This document shows, piece after piece, positions 54,506 through 63,677 of a stretch of DNA of 64,000 nt. The stretch is from the NCBI RefSeq assembly GCF_000973725.1, contig NZ_CP009621.1:3376001-3440000 (forward strand), in the 5' to 3' direction. A model generated the notes under the pieces. The model saw only the letters and a list, made by a program, of their open reading frames with translations, was not told where the DNA came from and made no database searches. The stretch comes from Pontibacter korlensis (GTDB taxonomy: Bacteria > Bacteroidota > Bacteroidia > Cytophagales > Hymenobacteraceae). The translations under genes were made by a program, and so were the position numbers. Every line of letters starts with the position of its first letter. Position 1 is the first letter of the stretch.

Positions 54506-55357
54506 ATGAGAAGGATTTTAGTACCCACTGATTTTTCGGAGGAAGCACGTAATGCTTATGAGGTAGCTATCTCAATAGCTCGCCGTACAGGAGCGGCCAT
54601 AAAGCTACTTCATGTGGTTGAAACACCTTATTACTCCTCTAATTTTAGTGCCACCGGTGATGTGATGCTTGGCTCCGACAACATGGAGCAGGTGTTTATG
54701 CTGCGCCTACTAGAGAGCACAAAAAGCCAGATGAATGAATTGTTGCGTAGCCTGCCACACGATGGGGTAGAAGTGGTACAAGAGGTGGATGTAGACAGGC
54801 CAATCAGCAAAATCAGGAGAACCATAAAAGAGGATAATGTTGATTTAGTAGTAATGGGCTCGAAAGGGTCAAGCGGGTTAGACGAGTTTCTGATTGGTTC
54901 CAATACAGAAAAAGTGGTACGCACAGCAGAGTGCCCGGTACTGACGGTTAAACACCGCATACCGAATTTTAATGTGCGTGAAATCGTATTAGCCTCCGAT
55001 TTTAAGCGCGAAATCGGGCATGCTATGAGCCACTTTAAGAACTTCCAGGAGCTTTTTGGGGCACGTTTGCACCTGGTATACATTAACACACCTGGCGCCT
55101 TCGAGTCAAGCTCAAACCTGCGGCAGAAGTTGCAGTACACAGCCGAGAAGTATAGTCTTCAGAACTATAGTATCAATATCTATAACGATGTGATGGAGGA
55201 AGATGGCATTCTGCATTTTGCAAACGACATTCAGGCAGACCTGATTATGATGGCTACCCACGGTAGAACAGGCTTGGCTCATCTGCTCAGCGGAAGTATA
55301 GCTGAGGACCTGGTGAACCACACACGTATTCCCGTGCTGACAGTTCACTTGAAGTAA
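54506..55357 (+). CDS. Universal stress protein, tandem UspA domains
   Basis: A 283-residue protein with two UspA folds. The first ends with MGSKGSSGLDEFLIGSN, the second with MATHGRTGLAHLLSGS, both the ATP-binding G-x2-G-x9-GS pattern. Start MRRILVPTDFSEEA is typical. It probably binds ATP and acts in stress resistance in the cytoplasm. TAGCTTTG at 54447-54454 could be its -7 element. Confidence 0.93.
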   Translation: MRRILVPTDFSEEARNAYEVAISIARRTGAAIKLLHVVETPYYSSNFSATGDVMLGSDNMEQVFMLRLLESTKSQMNELLRSLPHDGVEVVQEVDVDRPISKIRRTIKEDNVDLVVMGSKGSSGLDEFLIGSNTEKVVRTAECPVLTVKHRIPNFNVREIVLASDFKREIGHAMSHFKNFQELFGARLHLVYINTPGAFESSSNLRQKLQYTAEKYSLQNYSINIYNDVMEEDGILHFANDIQADLIMMATHGRTGLAHLLSGSIAEDLVNHTRIPVLTVHLK

Positions 55358-55377
55358 CAGTAGGAGTTAGCAAGTTT

Positions 55378-55409
55378 AGCCTGATGCCAAACCGCGTCAG
55401 GCTTTTTTA
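55378..55409 (+). terminator. Terminator of the universal stress protein gene
   Basis: AGCCTGATGC (55378-55387) pairs with GCGTCAGGCT (55394-55403) with one G-U, then a T-run. It excludes the upstream start of the lipid kinase frame. Confidence 0.85.
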
Positions 55410-55458
55410 TTACCGCCCGAAAAGGGTAAATTTGTTCAGGCCAACCAATGGCTACATT

Positions 55459-56340
55459 ATGAGCAAACGCACGAAAATCAGGTTTATCATCAATCCAACT
55501 TCTGGTCCAAAGAGCCGGATAGATGTGCCTGCCCGCATACAGGAACTTCTCGATCATGCTCGGTATTCATATGATATAGTTTACACCACTCATGCCGGCC
55601 ATGCACCAGAGCTTTCCCATGAAGCGGCGAATGCAGGTGTAGAAGTAGTGGTAGCAGTAGGTGGAGACGGCACTGTAAATGAGGTGGCACGCGGGTTACT
55701 GAATACTGAAGCAGCCCTGGCCATACTTCCGAGAGGTTCTGGTAACGGTCTAGCTCGGCACCTGGAAATACCTATGGGTATAGAGGGAGCACTTCGGATA
55801 CTTAATCAGGGGCATATAACAACTATAGACAGTGGTGAAATTAATGGACACCCCTTCTTTACCACTGCCGGGATCGGCTTTGATGCCTACATCAGCTCTG
55901 TATTTGCTGGTAACAAAAAGCGTGGCCTGCAAACTTATGTAGAGCTGGTTATGAAGGAGGTACGCAGCTTTAAGCATTTGCCCGTAAAAGCAAGTATAAA
56001 CGGTAATGATCTAGACACCGACTGTTTTGTGATGGCCTTCGCGAATGCTGCACAGTATGGCAACAATGCTTACATAGCACCTGAAGCTGATATTCAGGAT
56101 GGCTTGTTAGATGTGTGCCTCGTGCGCCGGCTGGACCTGGTAAAAGCTTTGAATTTGAGCTATTGCATGCTAACCAAACAGCTGGCTAATGCTGATAGCG
56201 CGGAGTATTTCAAAACTGAATATGTTACTGTGAAGACAGAGGAGCCGATGTTGTACCATGCCGACGGGGACTTTATGGGCAAAGCGCAGGAGTTTGAGGT
56301 AAAGATGCTGCCGCTGTCACTGAAAGTGTTGGTGCCGTAG
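55459..56340 (+). CDS. Diacylglycerol/lipid kinase family protein (YegS-like)
   Basis: A 293-residue lipid kinase-like protein. The nucleotide site is VGGDGTVNEVARGLL and LPRGSGNGLARHLEI; FIINPTSGPKSR opens the fold. ATG at 55459 is chosen because the longer frame begins inside a terminator. TAAATTTG at 55427-55434 is a fitting -7 element. The phosphorylated lipid is unknown. Confidence 0.9.
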   Translation: MSKRTKIRFIINPTSGPKSRIDVPARIQELLDHARYSYDIVYTTHAGHAPELSHEAANAGVEVVVAVGGDGTVNEVARGLLNTEAALAILPRGSGNGLARHLEIPMGIEGALRILNQGHITTIDSGEINGHPFFTTAGIGFDAYISSVFAGNKKRGLQTYVELVMKEVRSFKHLPVKASINGNDLDTDCFVMAFANAAQYGNNAYIAPEADIQDGLLDVCLVRRLDLVKALNLSYCMLTKQLANADSAEYFKTEYVTVKTEEPMLYHADGDFMGKAQEFEVKMLPLSLKVLVP

Positions 56341-56395
56341 TTAAGTTGATGATTTGAGGTTGATGTAACGTTTACCTAATTTAAAATTAAGAGTA

Positions 56396-56743
56396 ATGCG
56401 AGATAAAAATAAGAAAGACCGCCAGGGTGTAGTGTATTCTACTGACCAGGAGTTTAATTACGAGTACGAGAATGAGCATGAGGAGGAAACGCTTCCGCCG
56501 CAACAGCAGAACCTGAAAGTAATGCTCGATAAAAAGGCTCGTGGTGGCAAGCAGGTAACCCTTATTACAGGCTTTGTGGGTACAGAGGATAACCTGAAGG
56601 AGCTTGGAAAAATGCTGAAAAGCAAGTGTGGTGTAGGCGGATCAGCTAAGGATGGTGAGATCCTGATCCAGGGTGATTTCCGTGATAAAGCTGTGCAGGT
56701 GCTGCAAGCTGCCGGATACAAAGCAAAAAAAGCCGGAGGATAA
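56396..56743 (+). CDS. SUI1/eIF1-like translation factor (YciH family)
   Basis: A 115-residue protein with the SUI1 fold: [18 protein letters not shown] and [20 protein letters not shown]. The N-terminal 40 residues are charged and probably flexible. Bacterial YciH is thought to affect start selection or stress translation. It lies 55 bp after the lipid kinase on the same strand. Confidence 0.92.
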   Translation: MRDKNKKDRQGVVYSTDQEFNYEYENEHEEETLPPQQQNLKVMLDKKARGGKQVTLITGFVGTEDNLKELGKMLKSKCGVGGSAKDGEILIQGDFRDKAVQVLQAAGYKAKKAGG

Positions 56744-56867
56744 TGCTGAGTATATATTTGAAAAGGTAGAAAGTCAAATTAATACTTGCAGTGGCGCCAT
56801 CCGCTAAGTCATTAGTTGTCCGGTTGCGTCTGCCAAAAGGTGAATAACCTTCTAGCTCCTAAACTCT

Positions 56868-57293
56868 CTAACCTTTTAACTTCATAACGTATTTCTGAGG
56901 CCCTTCCATTAACCAGAAGTTAGCCGTCTGCTGCACAAACACACTACCTGCAAGTGCGGGAGCCTTGGGCGGGGAAGGTTTATAAACCTGTAGCGCTGAT
57001 TGTTGCTGTGTTGTCAGCACAAAACCTATCTCCTCCAGGCGTTGCTGTAGCTGTTGGGCAGTATACTTTTGCACTGGTATGCGAAGCTCGGTACGGCGGT
57101 ATAGTAGCAGCATGGCCAGGCTAAACAGCAGCGAGAAAATAGCCGCATTCAATGCAATCTCCTTTAACATGTCTACCGTGCCGTTCTCCGCAAAGCGACC
57201 ATTAAGGCCATACCATACGGCAGTTAAGATACAGTACATCACAAAGAAGTATAGATTCAGCCGCACAAACCGCAGCAAAGTATAGTTCCGCAT
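56868..57293 (-). CDS. Hypothetical membrane protein downstream of kdsB
   Basis: About 141 residues, not recognised. Two hydrophobic segments (about residues 7-30 and 42-62) precede a cytosolic part with YTAQQLQQRLEEIGF. A GTG at 57320 would overlap the kdsB stop; the ATG at 57293 is also possible. Translational coupling to kdsB is likely. Confidence 0.6.
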   Translation of the reverse strand: MRNYTLLRFVRLNLYFFVMYCILTAVWYGLNGRFAENGTVDMLKEIALNAAIFSLLFSLAMLLLYRRTELRIPVQKYTAQQLQQRLEEIGFVLTTQQQSALQVYKPSPPKAPALAGSVFVQQTANFWLMEGPQKYVMKLKG

Positions 57294-57319
57294 AGAAGTT
57301 TGGTAAACAGGTACAGGCA

Positions 57320-58054
57320 CTAAGCGTTATTAATCGCTCGTTCCAAATCCTCAGGTGTATCTATGCCTATAGTTTCATGATGAGTAAGCGCAGTGGTGAT
57401 ATGGAAGCCATGCTCCAGCCAGCGTAGTTGCTCCAATGATTCTGCCAATTCTAAACTTGATGGCTGTAGCTGCGTTATCTGCTCCAGAATATCGGCTCTG
57501 TAGCCGTATATGCCAATGTGCTTGTAGTAAGTATGTTGTTTATGCCAGATATCGTTTGGTACGTTGCGGCAGTAGGGTATCGGCTGGCGGCTAAAGTATA
57601 AAGCCTCGCCTCTTTGGTTCAGGACTACTTTTGGCGAGTTAACATTGAATAGCTCTTCTGGTGTCTCTACTTTTTTAACAAGCGTTGCCAGTTGCGTGTG
57701 GGGCTTGTCAAAACATCTTGCCACCAGTTCGATCTGCTCCGGGTGGATGAAAGGCTCATCGCCCTGAATATTGATAATGTACTCATACGGCTTGTTGTGT
57801 AGTTTGTATGCCTCAAAGCAGCGATCGGTTCCGCTCTGATGGTTACTTCCTGTCATCACGGCCTTTCCGCCAAAACCTATCACATGTTCCAGTATACGCT
57901 CATCGTCGGTAGCTACTAATACCTCTGTTAGCCCAGACTTTTGTGCCTGTTCGTACACCCGCTGAATCATACTTTTGCCTTTGATATCGGTCAGGGGTTT
58001 GCCTGGGAAACGGGTGCTGGCGTATCGTGCCGGAATAATGCCAAGTACTTCCAT
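57320..58054 (-). CDS. kdsB: 3-deoxy-manno-octulosonate cytidylyltransferase
   Basis: A 244-residue enzyme that activates KDO with CTP for lipopolysaccharide synthesis. Motifs are IIPARYASTRFPGKPL, NIQGDEPFIHPEQIELV and HIGIYGYRADILEQI. ATG at 58054 is preferred to a TTG three codons upstream. Its presence shows a Gram-negative envelope. Confidence 0.97.
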   Translation of the reverse strand: MEVLGIIPARYASTRFPGKPLTDIKGKSMIQRVYEQAQKSGLTEVLVATDDERILEHVIGFGGKAVMTGSNHQSGTDRCFEAYKLHNKPYEYIINIQGDEPFIHPEQIELVARCFDKPHTQLATLVKKVETPEELFNVNSPKVVLNQRGEALYFSRQPIPYCRNVPNDIWHKQHTYYKHIGIYGYRADILEQITQLQPSSLELAESLEQLRWLEHGFHITTALTHHETIGIDTPEDLERAINNA

Positions 58055-58151
58055 TGTGCTCAAGGGTTAGGGATGAAACCCAAAGGTACACAAGAGTGGC
58101 CACTAATCCAGCGATGCGGCATCTTCACTTAACATTTGGAAGGGCTTGTAC

Positions 58152-58235
58152 TTACTCTTCAGCTTGATGTCCGCGGGAAGTGAGCACAAGTAGGTTCGTA
58201 AGTATAAATAGGCTTAGGTAGAAGAGTCTTTTCAT
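58152..58235 (-). CDS. Possible 27-codon hydrophobic peptide
   Basis: ATG at 58235 to TAA at 58152 reads MKRLFYLSLFILTNLLVLTS then RGHQAEE, like a signal peptide with nothing after it. It may be a small membrane peptide or the start of a lost secreted protein. Evidence is only the sequence character. Confidence 0.3.
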   Translation of the reverse strand: MKRLFYLSLFILTNLLVLTSRGHQAEE

Positions 58236-58303
58236 GGTTAGGTTATAAGGGCTATAGTTTACAGAGGCTGTTGGTATGCAAAGGGTTGCACCTAATCAAA
58301 ACT

Positions 58304-58648
58304 TTATATTGCCTGCACAGATACAACCTGAATAGCCGGCACAACGCGGGGCTGGGGAAGCATGCCACAGCGGCGGTCTAGTGGCTCTGGCAACTGTTTA
58401 TACTGTAGCAGTACCCGTGTGCTATCCTGTTGCTTATACCTATTACTAATGTCACCATCATTTTCCGGAAGGTAACGTTTCCCGTCTATACCTACCTCAA
58501 ACCCACAACCATCGGCTGCAACTTCACCAGTCCAATAGAGGGTAGCAGTCTTTGTTATTGTTAAGTTCTGCTCCTCATCATGCTGGGTGGTGCTTTGGCA
58601 GGCTGAGATGACTATCAGCAGAAGAACCGGGTACCGTAGTTTCTTTAT
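58304..58648 (-). CDS. Small lipoprotein-like frame without ATG
   Basis: The minus strand gives a lipoprotein signal (KKLRYPVLLLIVISAC) and about 95 more residues, including LYWTGEVAADGCGFEV, to TAA at 58304. It resembles the lipoprotein encoded immediately upstream (TGDYAVDGCGYVL). No ATG, GTG or TTG precedes the signal; an ATA stands where the start should be. It is either a non-standard start or a recently silenced copy. Confidence 0.45.
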   Translation of the reverse strand: MKKLRYPVLLLIVISACQSTTQHDEEQNLTITKTATLYWTGEVAADGCGFEVGIDGKRYLPENDGDISNRYKQQDSTRVLLQYKQLPEPLDRRCGMLPQPRVVPAIQVVSVQAI

Positions 58649-58691
58649 ATAAACAGGTTTTAGTGCCTGCTGGGTATAATATTAGCTACAT

Positions 58692-59033
58692 TTATTTCCT
58701 TCTTATCTCCAGTATTTTGATAGTATTGATATCTGTCATGGACATACAGGCTCGTGTAGTTTTGTTATAGTTGATGATTTTGGTTTCTACCTCAGTAGGA
58801 GTCTTTGTTTTAAATGAGTCGCTGATCTCTGACTCGTTAACAGGTTTATGTCTTACATCGCCCATCTGGAGCACGTAGCCACATCCGTCAACAGCATAGT
58901 CCCCAGTATAAATTAGCCTTGCATCAACAGTTGTTATTGTGGGGTTGCCTTCTTCGTTTTTGCTGCAAGAGGCAGAAATCGCTACAAAGCCAAGTACAGT
59001 AAAGTGCAGAAGCTTCTGTCGGAGGTTTGTCAT
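58692..59033 (-). CDS. Small lipoprotein of unknown function
   Basis: A 113-residue protein with a signal peptide and lipobox (VAISASC, Cys about 23). A central motif is YTGDYAVDGCGYVLQ, shared with its neighbour 58304-58648. The pair looks like a tandem duplication. Probable outer-membrane or periplasmic lipoprotein; function not recognised. Confidence 0.65.
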   Translation of the reverse strand: MTNLRQKLLHFTVLGFVAISASCSKNEEGNPTITTVDARLIYTGDYAVDGCGYVLQMGDVRHKPVNESEISDSFKTKTPTEVETKIINYNKTTRACMSMTDINTIKILEIRRK

Positions 59034-59165
59034 CGGGCTCTTTTACAGTAAGATTCTTTTCAGGTAACGATGGTTGCAGTCAGGTTAAAATGACTTGTGC
59101 TACTTTGCTGAAGGCACCCTATGGAAAGTGTTAACCAGCTGTATTTCTAATCTACTGAGGCTAAT

Positions 59166-60518
59166 TTACGCCTGCACTTTTTTTACCCGAAGCGCAAAGG
59201 TGCTGTGATCGATTACCTGAACGGTTTCGCCTTTTTCTATAAAGCCATCACGTGCCTGCGCATCGTAAAGTATGTCATCTATCATGATGCGGCCGGATGG
59301 AGCCATACGGGTATAAGCTACACCTGTTTTACCCACCAGGTGCTCAGATGTATTTGCTGAACGGTAACCTTCACGGCTGTTGAGGGTGTTACTCAAGACT
59401 ACACGCTGCATGGAGCGGCTGTTAAGCAGACGCTCCCAAGTAAGACCTATCACTACAGCTGCACCTGCCATTCCAATTACTACCGACATCAGACTTTTCA
59501 TCAAGTTCTCGGAGGGTACAAAAGTGAAGTCGAACATCTGGTTGTTTAGCATGACCAACACCAACGACACCATAGTGAGAACTATTCCGCTTATGCCTGT
59601 TATACCAAAGCCCGGCACTACAAATAACTCCAGCAAGATCAGGATGATACCTGCTACAAACATGAGTATTTCCCAATTTTCAGCCAAGCCATTGAGGTAG
59701 TATGGCACAAGGTATAATACACCTGCTGCAATAGCCGCTATCAAAGGAAAGCCAATGCCAGGCGTTTGTAGCTCAAAGTATAAACCGCCTATAATAACAA
59801 GCAGAAGTATGCCACTTATAAAAGGATTTAGGAAGAAGGAAATAATACGGTCTGAGGTACCTAACTCATATCGAACCACCTGAGCATCCTGCAGATTCAG
59901 TTGCTTTAGAACTTCCTCTACGTTGGAGGCAACACCATCACAAAAACCATACTTTATAGCTTCGGAAGTGGTAAGGGTAAGTACCTGCCCTACTGAAAGC
60001 GTGCTGTCTACACTTGCCTCCACCATGGCCTCAGCCAGGTGAGGGTTGCGGTTATTTGCCTCTGCCGTAGAGCGCATAATGGAGCGCATGTAACTTTGGT
60101 ATTTACCTGGGGCGGCCTGTCCATCGGCACCCACTACGGTTGCTGCTCCTATGTTAGCGCCGGGCGCCATGTAAATGCTGTCGCAAGCCAGAGAAATCAG
60201 TGCACCTGCCGAAGCAGCATCTTTGTTGATGAAAACATAGACTGGCTTAGGATACTCCAGAATACGTGTCCGGATCTCATCAGCATCATTCAGAGCACCG
60301 CCAAAAGTATCCAGCTCCAGCAATACATGGTCGGCACCTATGTTGGTTGCTTCCTGCAGCGCCAACTCAATATAACGGTTAGTGCGTGGATCTATCTCAG
60401 ACTTTACCTCCATCAGCAGCACTTTAGGAGCAGCCTGTTGAGCTGATGTGTAAAAGGGCAGGAGGCAAAGCACGAGCGCGAACAGGTACAAATGCCGAAG
60501 CTTTAAATAGATTTCCAT
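59166..60518 (-). CDS. NfeD family membrane-bound serine protease
   Basis: A 450-residue ClpP-class NfeD protein. The signal peptide is followed by a ClpP-like domain with the catalytic Ser in KDAASAGALISLACDS, then four or more membrane helices (about residues 235-365) and a C-terminal OB-like NfeD domain (GKTGVAYTRMAPSGRIMID). These proteins work with stomatin/flotillin partners in membrane quality control. ATG at 60518 is preferred to a TTG seven codons upstream. Confidence 0.9.
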   Translation of the reverse strand: MEIYLKLRHLYLFALVLCLLPFYTSAQQAAPKVLLMEVKSEIDPRTNRYIELALQEATNIGADHVLLELDTFGGALNDADEIRTRILEYPKPVYVFINKDAASAGALISLACDSIYMAPGANIGAATVVGADGQAAPGKYQSYMRSIMRSTAEANNRNPHLAEAMVEASVDSTLSVGQVLTLTTSEAIKYGFCDGVASNVEEVLKQLNLQDAQVVRYELGTSDRIISFFLNPFISGILLLVIIGGLYFELQTPGIGFPLIAAIAAGVLYLVPYYLNGLAENWEILMFVAGIILILLELFVVPGFGITGISGIVLTMVSLVLVMLNNQMFDFTFVPSENLMKSLMSVVIGMAGAAVVIGLTWERLLNSRSMQRVVLSNTLNSREGYRSANTSEHLVGKTGVAYTRMAPSGRIMIDDILYDAQARDGFIEKGETVQVIDHSTFALRVKKVQA

Positions 60519-60616
60519 AACTTTGTAGCGGGTTAACAACCTGATTCAGGAGATAATATAGTCAAATCCAAACGCATATCATACCTCTACTATTCTCATA
60601 CGATTTTAAAGCTCCG

Positions 60617-61393
60617 GTGTGGCGGATGAGACTCGATAGCAGCACTGCCTGCCTTGCCCTGGAAGTTCGGGACCCAGACCTCCTGCTCACCAGCTTTTAT
60701 ACACTGGATACTGCTAGTCTTAGCCTAAGCCATTTGGATCTGCCACAGACACAAGCGTGGTGGCAAGGGCTTGAGGACGCTGAGCACGGGCTTTTATACT
60801 TGCATGGCTATGGTAACCGGCAGTTGGGGCAACATAAAGGCATTGCAGGCTATGATGAGGAGAATAAGGGCAAGGTATGGGAAACTGCAGAGCTGGCCTT
60901 TTATGGTATAGCAAAAGCTGGCGTACTGGCCTACAACCCTATGCAACCTGAAGCTCCCTTACAATCATTGGCTCCTAAAACTGGTATGGCCACTGGGCAA
61001 AGCTTTACCCAGCAAGAGGCTGCTGAGGAGGTGGCACACTACAGCCGCACCCGCTATCAGGACTGTCTCTACCCAATCTTGTATCGCGAAGGAGAGGCTT
61101 ATTTTGAGCAGGTGAGGGATTTTCTGAGAGAGCAGTTACAGGTAGAACCCTTGCAGGCCTTGGAGTATGCCGAAACAGAAACTTGCCTGGTCATTAGCTT
61201 TTATCTGGAAGATACAGATGGTAGCCTGCAGAATGAATTAGCTATATTCGACCTGGAGGGAAAATTGCATCAAAAGGTGAAAATTGGGAGCAGATTAAGT
61301 GGTATTGGTTCGGATACTTTTTTTATCTTTAAGCACAATTTATATTTCATCCTGAATAAAGACATTCTACAGGTTTTTCGACTTTTAGCCTAG
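60617..61393 (+). CDS. DUF4905 family protein
   Basis: About 258 residues matching DUF4905, a Bacteroidota family: WRMRLDSSTACLALEVRDPD at the start and SFYLEDTDGSLQNELAIFD near the end. The open frame begins with GTG at 60617, or ATG at 60626; homologous sequence seems to extend further upstream without a usual start codon, so the true start is uncertain. Function unknown. It is followed 6 bp later by the LysM gene. Confidence 0.75.
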   Translation: MWRMRLDSSTACLALEVRDPDLLLTSFYTLDTASLSLSHLDLPQTQAWWQGLEDAEHGLLYLHGYGNRQLGQHKGIAGYDEENKGKVWETAELAFYGIAKAGVLAYNPMQPEAPLQSLAPKTGMATGQSFTQQEAAEEVAHYSRTRYQDCLYPILYREGEAYFEQVRDFLREQLQVEPLQALEYAETETCLVISFYLEDTDGSLQNELAIFDLEGKLHQKVKIGSRLSGIGSDTFFIFKHNLYFILNKDILQVFRLLA

Positions 61394-61399
61394 CCAAAT

Positions 61400-62359
61400 A
61401 TGTTACGATCTTTATTACTCTCTCTTGTAGCAGTGCCTGTACTTTCTTTTTCTGCGAATGCCCTCGATATCTCAGTAGTTCGTGATTCGGTAGGAGTGGA
61501 GCGCAAGAATGGAAAACTGTTTGTACAGCATAAGGTAGAACCTAAAGAAACGCTTTATGCCCTCTCCAGAAAGTATGGCGTTCCAGTCAACAAGATTGTA
61601 GAGGCTAATCCTAGCGTGCAGACAGCGATCAGGATAGGTGAGGTGGTACTGATTCCGCGCGGCTTTGTTTCCGTGGCGGCTACTGCTTCTACAACCACAA
61701 ATGCTGCACCTGCCCCCGCAGCAAGCAACCGTACTTATACAGTAAACAGCATCGGTAATAAGCTGCATACTGTGGAGCCAAAGCAGACGCTTTACGCTGT
61801 TTCGCGCATGTACAACGTTTCGGTAGAGAACCTTAAATTCTGGAATAAGCTCCACGATAATAATATTGAAATTGGGCAGCAGCTAATTGTGGGTATTGGG
61901 GAGCCTACTCCAACCAAAAAGCCGGTATATGTGCCAGAGCCTGATGACGAGATGGCCAAAGCCAGTGATTCTAATGCCGTGGCTTCAGCTGCACCTGCTA
62001 CACCTGTTACCACCACTACAGCTACGCCAACTGCTTCTGTTAACGAGCGGGTAGAGGAGGAAGAGGAAGCACCTGTTACCGGTGTGAACAGAATGATGGA
62101 GGCTGGTATGGCAGAAATGATTGACCCGAAGACTAACGATACAAACAAATACCTGGCGCTACACAAAACCGCTCCTGTTGGTACTATCATGCAGGTAAAA
62201 AATGCTATGAACGGGCAGGTGGTTTACGTGCGAGTAATCGGAAAGCTACCTGAGACAGGTGCTAATGACAAGGTGATTGTTCGCCTGTCTAAGAAGGCTT
62301 ACCAAAAGCTTGGTGCTGTTGACCCTCGATTCAGAGTGGAGCTTTCTTACATGCCGTAA
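61400..62359 (+). CDS. LysM-repeat secreted protein with RlpA-like C-terminus
   Basis: A 319-residue exported protein: signal peptide (to about residue 22), two LysM peptidoglycan-binding repeats (VEPKETLYALSRKYGVPVNK and VEPKQTLYAVSRMYNVSVEN), a Pro/Thr/Ala-rich linker, and a C-terminal domain with GTIMQVKNAMNGQVVYVRVI resembling a double-psi beta-barrel. Likely binds the cell wall in the periplasm. It is probably co-transcribed with the DUF4905 gene. Confidence 0.88.
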   Translation: MLRSLLLSLVAVPVLSFSANALDISVVRDSVGVERKNGKLFVQHKVEPKETLYALSRKYGVPVNKIVEANPSVQTAIRIGEVVLIPRGFVSVAATASTTTNAAPAPAASNRTYTVNSIGNKLHTVEPKQTLYAVSRMYNVSVENLKFWNKLHDNNIEIGQQLIVGIGEPTPTKKPVYVPEPDDEMAKASDSNAVASAAPATPVTTTTATPTASVNERVEEEEEAPVTGVNRMMEAGMAEMIDPKTNDTNKYLALHKTAPVGTIMQVKNAMNGQVVYVRVIGKLPETGANDKVIVRLSKKAYQKLGAVDPRFRVELSYMP

Positions 62360-62475
62360 TAAGGTATAGTATAAAATAATGAGAAGCGGAATGGTACCAG
62401 CCATTTCGCTTTTTTGTGCCTGCACCGTAGCTTTCAGTATGAAGGCAACCTCCATTTTTACATTTTACCAAAGGG

Positions 62476-62523
62476 CTATAAACAGCAAAGGCGACTCTTA
62501 AGAGTCGCCTTTGCTGTTTATAG
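62476..62523. terminator. 48-bp perfect palindrome between convergent genes
   Basis: 24-bp arms read CTATAAACAGCAAAGGCGAC on each strand, without mismatch. It separates the LysM gene and fabH and would act as a terminator in both directions. Confidence 0.85.
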
Positions 62524-62535
62524 AAATATATCTGA

Positions 62536-63534
62536 TTAGTTCGGATCGTAAGCCCACTTCAGGTAAATAGAACCCCAGGTAAATCCGCCACCAAAGGCTG
62601 CTAAAATTACGTTATCACCTTTCTTCAATTGATTTTCATATTCCCACAAGCAAAGCGGAATGGTGCCGCTGGTAGTGTTACCATACTTGTGGATGTTCAG
62701 CATTACCTTGTCATTGTCTAAGCCCATCCGGTTAGCTGTAGCCTCGATAATACGTTTGTTCGCCTGATGTGGTACCAACCAGGCAACATCTTCACCTGTA
62801 AGGTTATTACGCTCCATGATCTCAGCTGACACATCTGCCATACCTTTTACAGCAAACTTGAATACCTGCTGCCCCTCCTGGAAAGCATAATGCTCACGAG
62901 CCTGAACAGTCTCGATGGTAGCTGGTTTACGGCTACCGCCTGCCTTCATGTGCAGGAACTGAGCACCAGTACCGTCTGACTTAAGTATAGAGTCCTGTAT
63001 GCCCAGGCCTTCTGTGTTAGGCTCCAGCATTACGGCACCACCACCATCACCAAAGATAATGCAGGTAGCGCGGTCAGTATAATCAATGATAGAAGACATC
63101 TTATCGGCACCTACCACGATTACTTTTTTGTATTGACCAGACTCTACAAACTTAGAGCCGGTTGCCAATGCGTAAAGGAAGCCAGAGCAGGCTGCCTGCA
63201 GGTCGTAACCGAAAGCGTTAACTGCACCTACCTCAGCGGTAATCAGGTTGGCTGTGGCCGGGAAAACCATGTCAGGAGTGGTAGTAGCACAGATCAGCAG
63301 GTCTACCTCTTCAGGCTTGGTGTTGGTTTTTTTGAGCAGATCAAGCACTGCCGGTACCGCTATATGCGAGGTGCCTTTGCCTTCACCCTTCAAGATACGC
63401 CTCTCCTTGATACCTGTTCGGGTGGTAATCCACTCATCATTGGTTTCCACCATTGTCTCAAGCTCTTTGTTGGTGAGCACGTATTCAGGTACATAGCCAC
63501 TTACACCTGTAATGGCGGCAGTAATCTTACTCAT
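62536..63534 (-). CDS. fabH: Beta-ketoacyl-ACP synthase III
   Basis: A 332-residue enzyme starting fatty-acid elongation from acetyl-CoA and malonyl-ACP. The catalytic triad is visible: Cys in [15 protein letters not shown], His in [12 protein letters not shown] and Asn in [11 protein letters not shown]. It follows plsX, as commonly seen. Length is normal. Confidence 0.97.
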   Translation of the reverse strand: MSKITAAITGVSGYVPEYVLTNKELETMVETNDEWITTRTGIKERRILKGEGKGTSHIAVPAVLDLLKKTNTKPEEVDLLICATTTPDMVFPATANLITAEVGAVNAFGYDLQAACSGFLYALATGSKFVESGQYKKVIVVGADKMSSIIDYTDRATCIIFGDGGGAVMLEPNTEGLGIQDSILKSDGTGAQFLHMKAGGSRKPATIETVQAREHYAFQEGQQVFKFAVKGMADVSAEIMERNNLTGEDVAWLVPHQANKRIIEATANRMGLDNDKVMLNIHKYGNTTSGTIPLCLWEYENQLKKGDNVILAAFGGGFTWGSIYLKWAYDPN

Positions 63535-63585
63535 TAGTTAAATTGGTTAAGGTGATAAAGATTAAGGGAGGCAATTTAATAAAAA

Positions 63586-63646
63586 AAACTTGGCATAACC
63601 CGTTCGTTTCTTTAAAAAGAATCTTTGAACAGATTATGCCAAGTTT
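63586..63646 (-). terminator. Terminator-like hairpin between plsX and fabH
   Basis: AAACTTGGCATAA (63586-63598) pairs with TTATGCCAAGTTT (63634-63646), a 13-bp stem around 35 nt. On the minus strand it is followed by T8, in the plsX-to-fabH direction. It may end plsX messages or attenuate fabH. Confidence 0.7.
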
Positions 63647-63677
63647 GATACTACTTGCGGACTAGCAGCCGCCGGAG

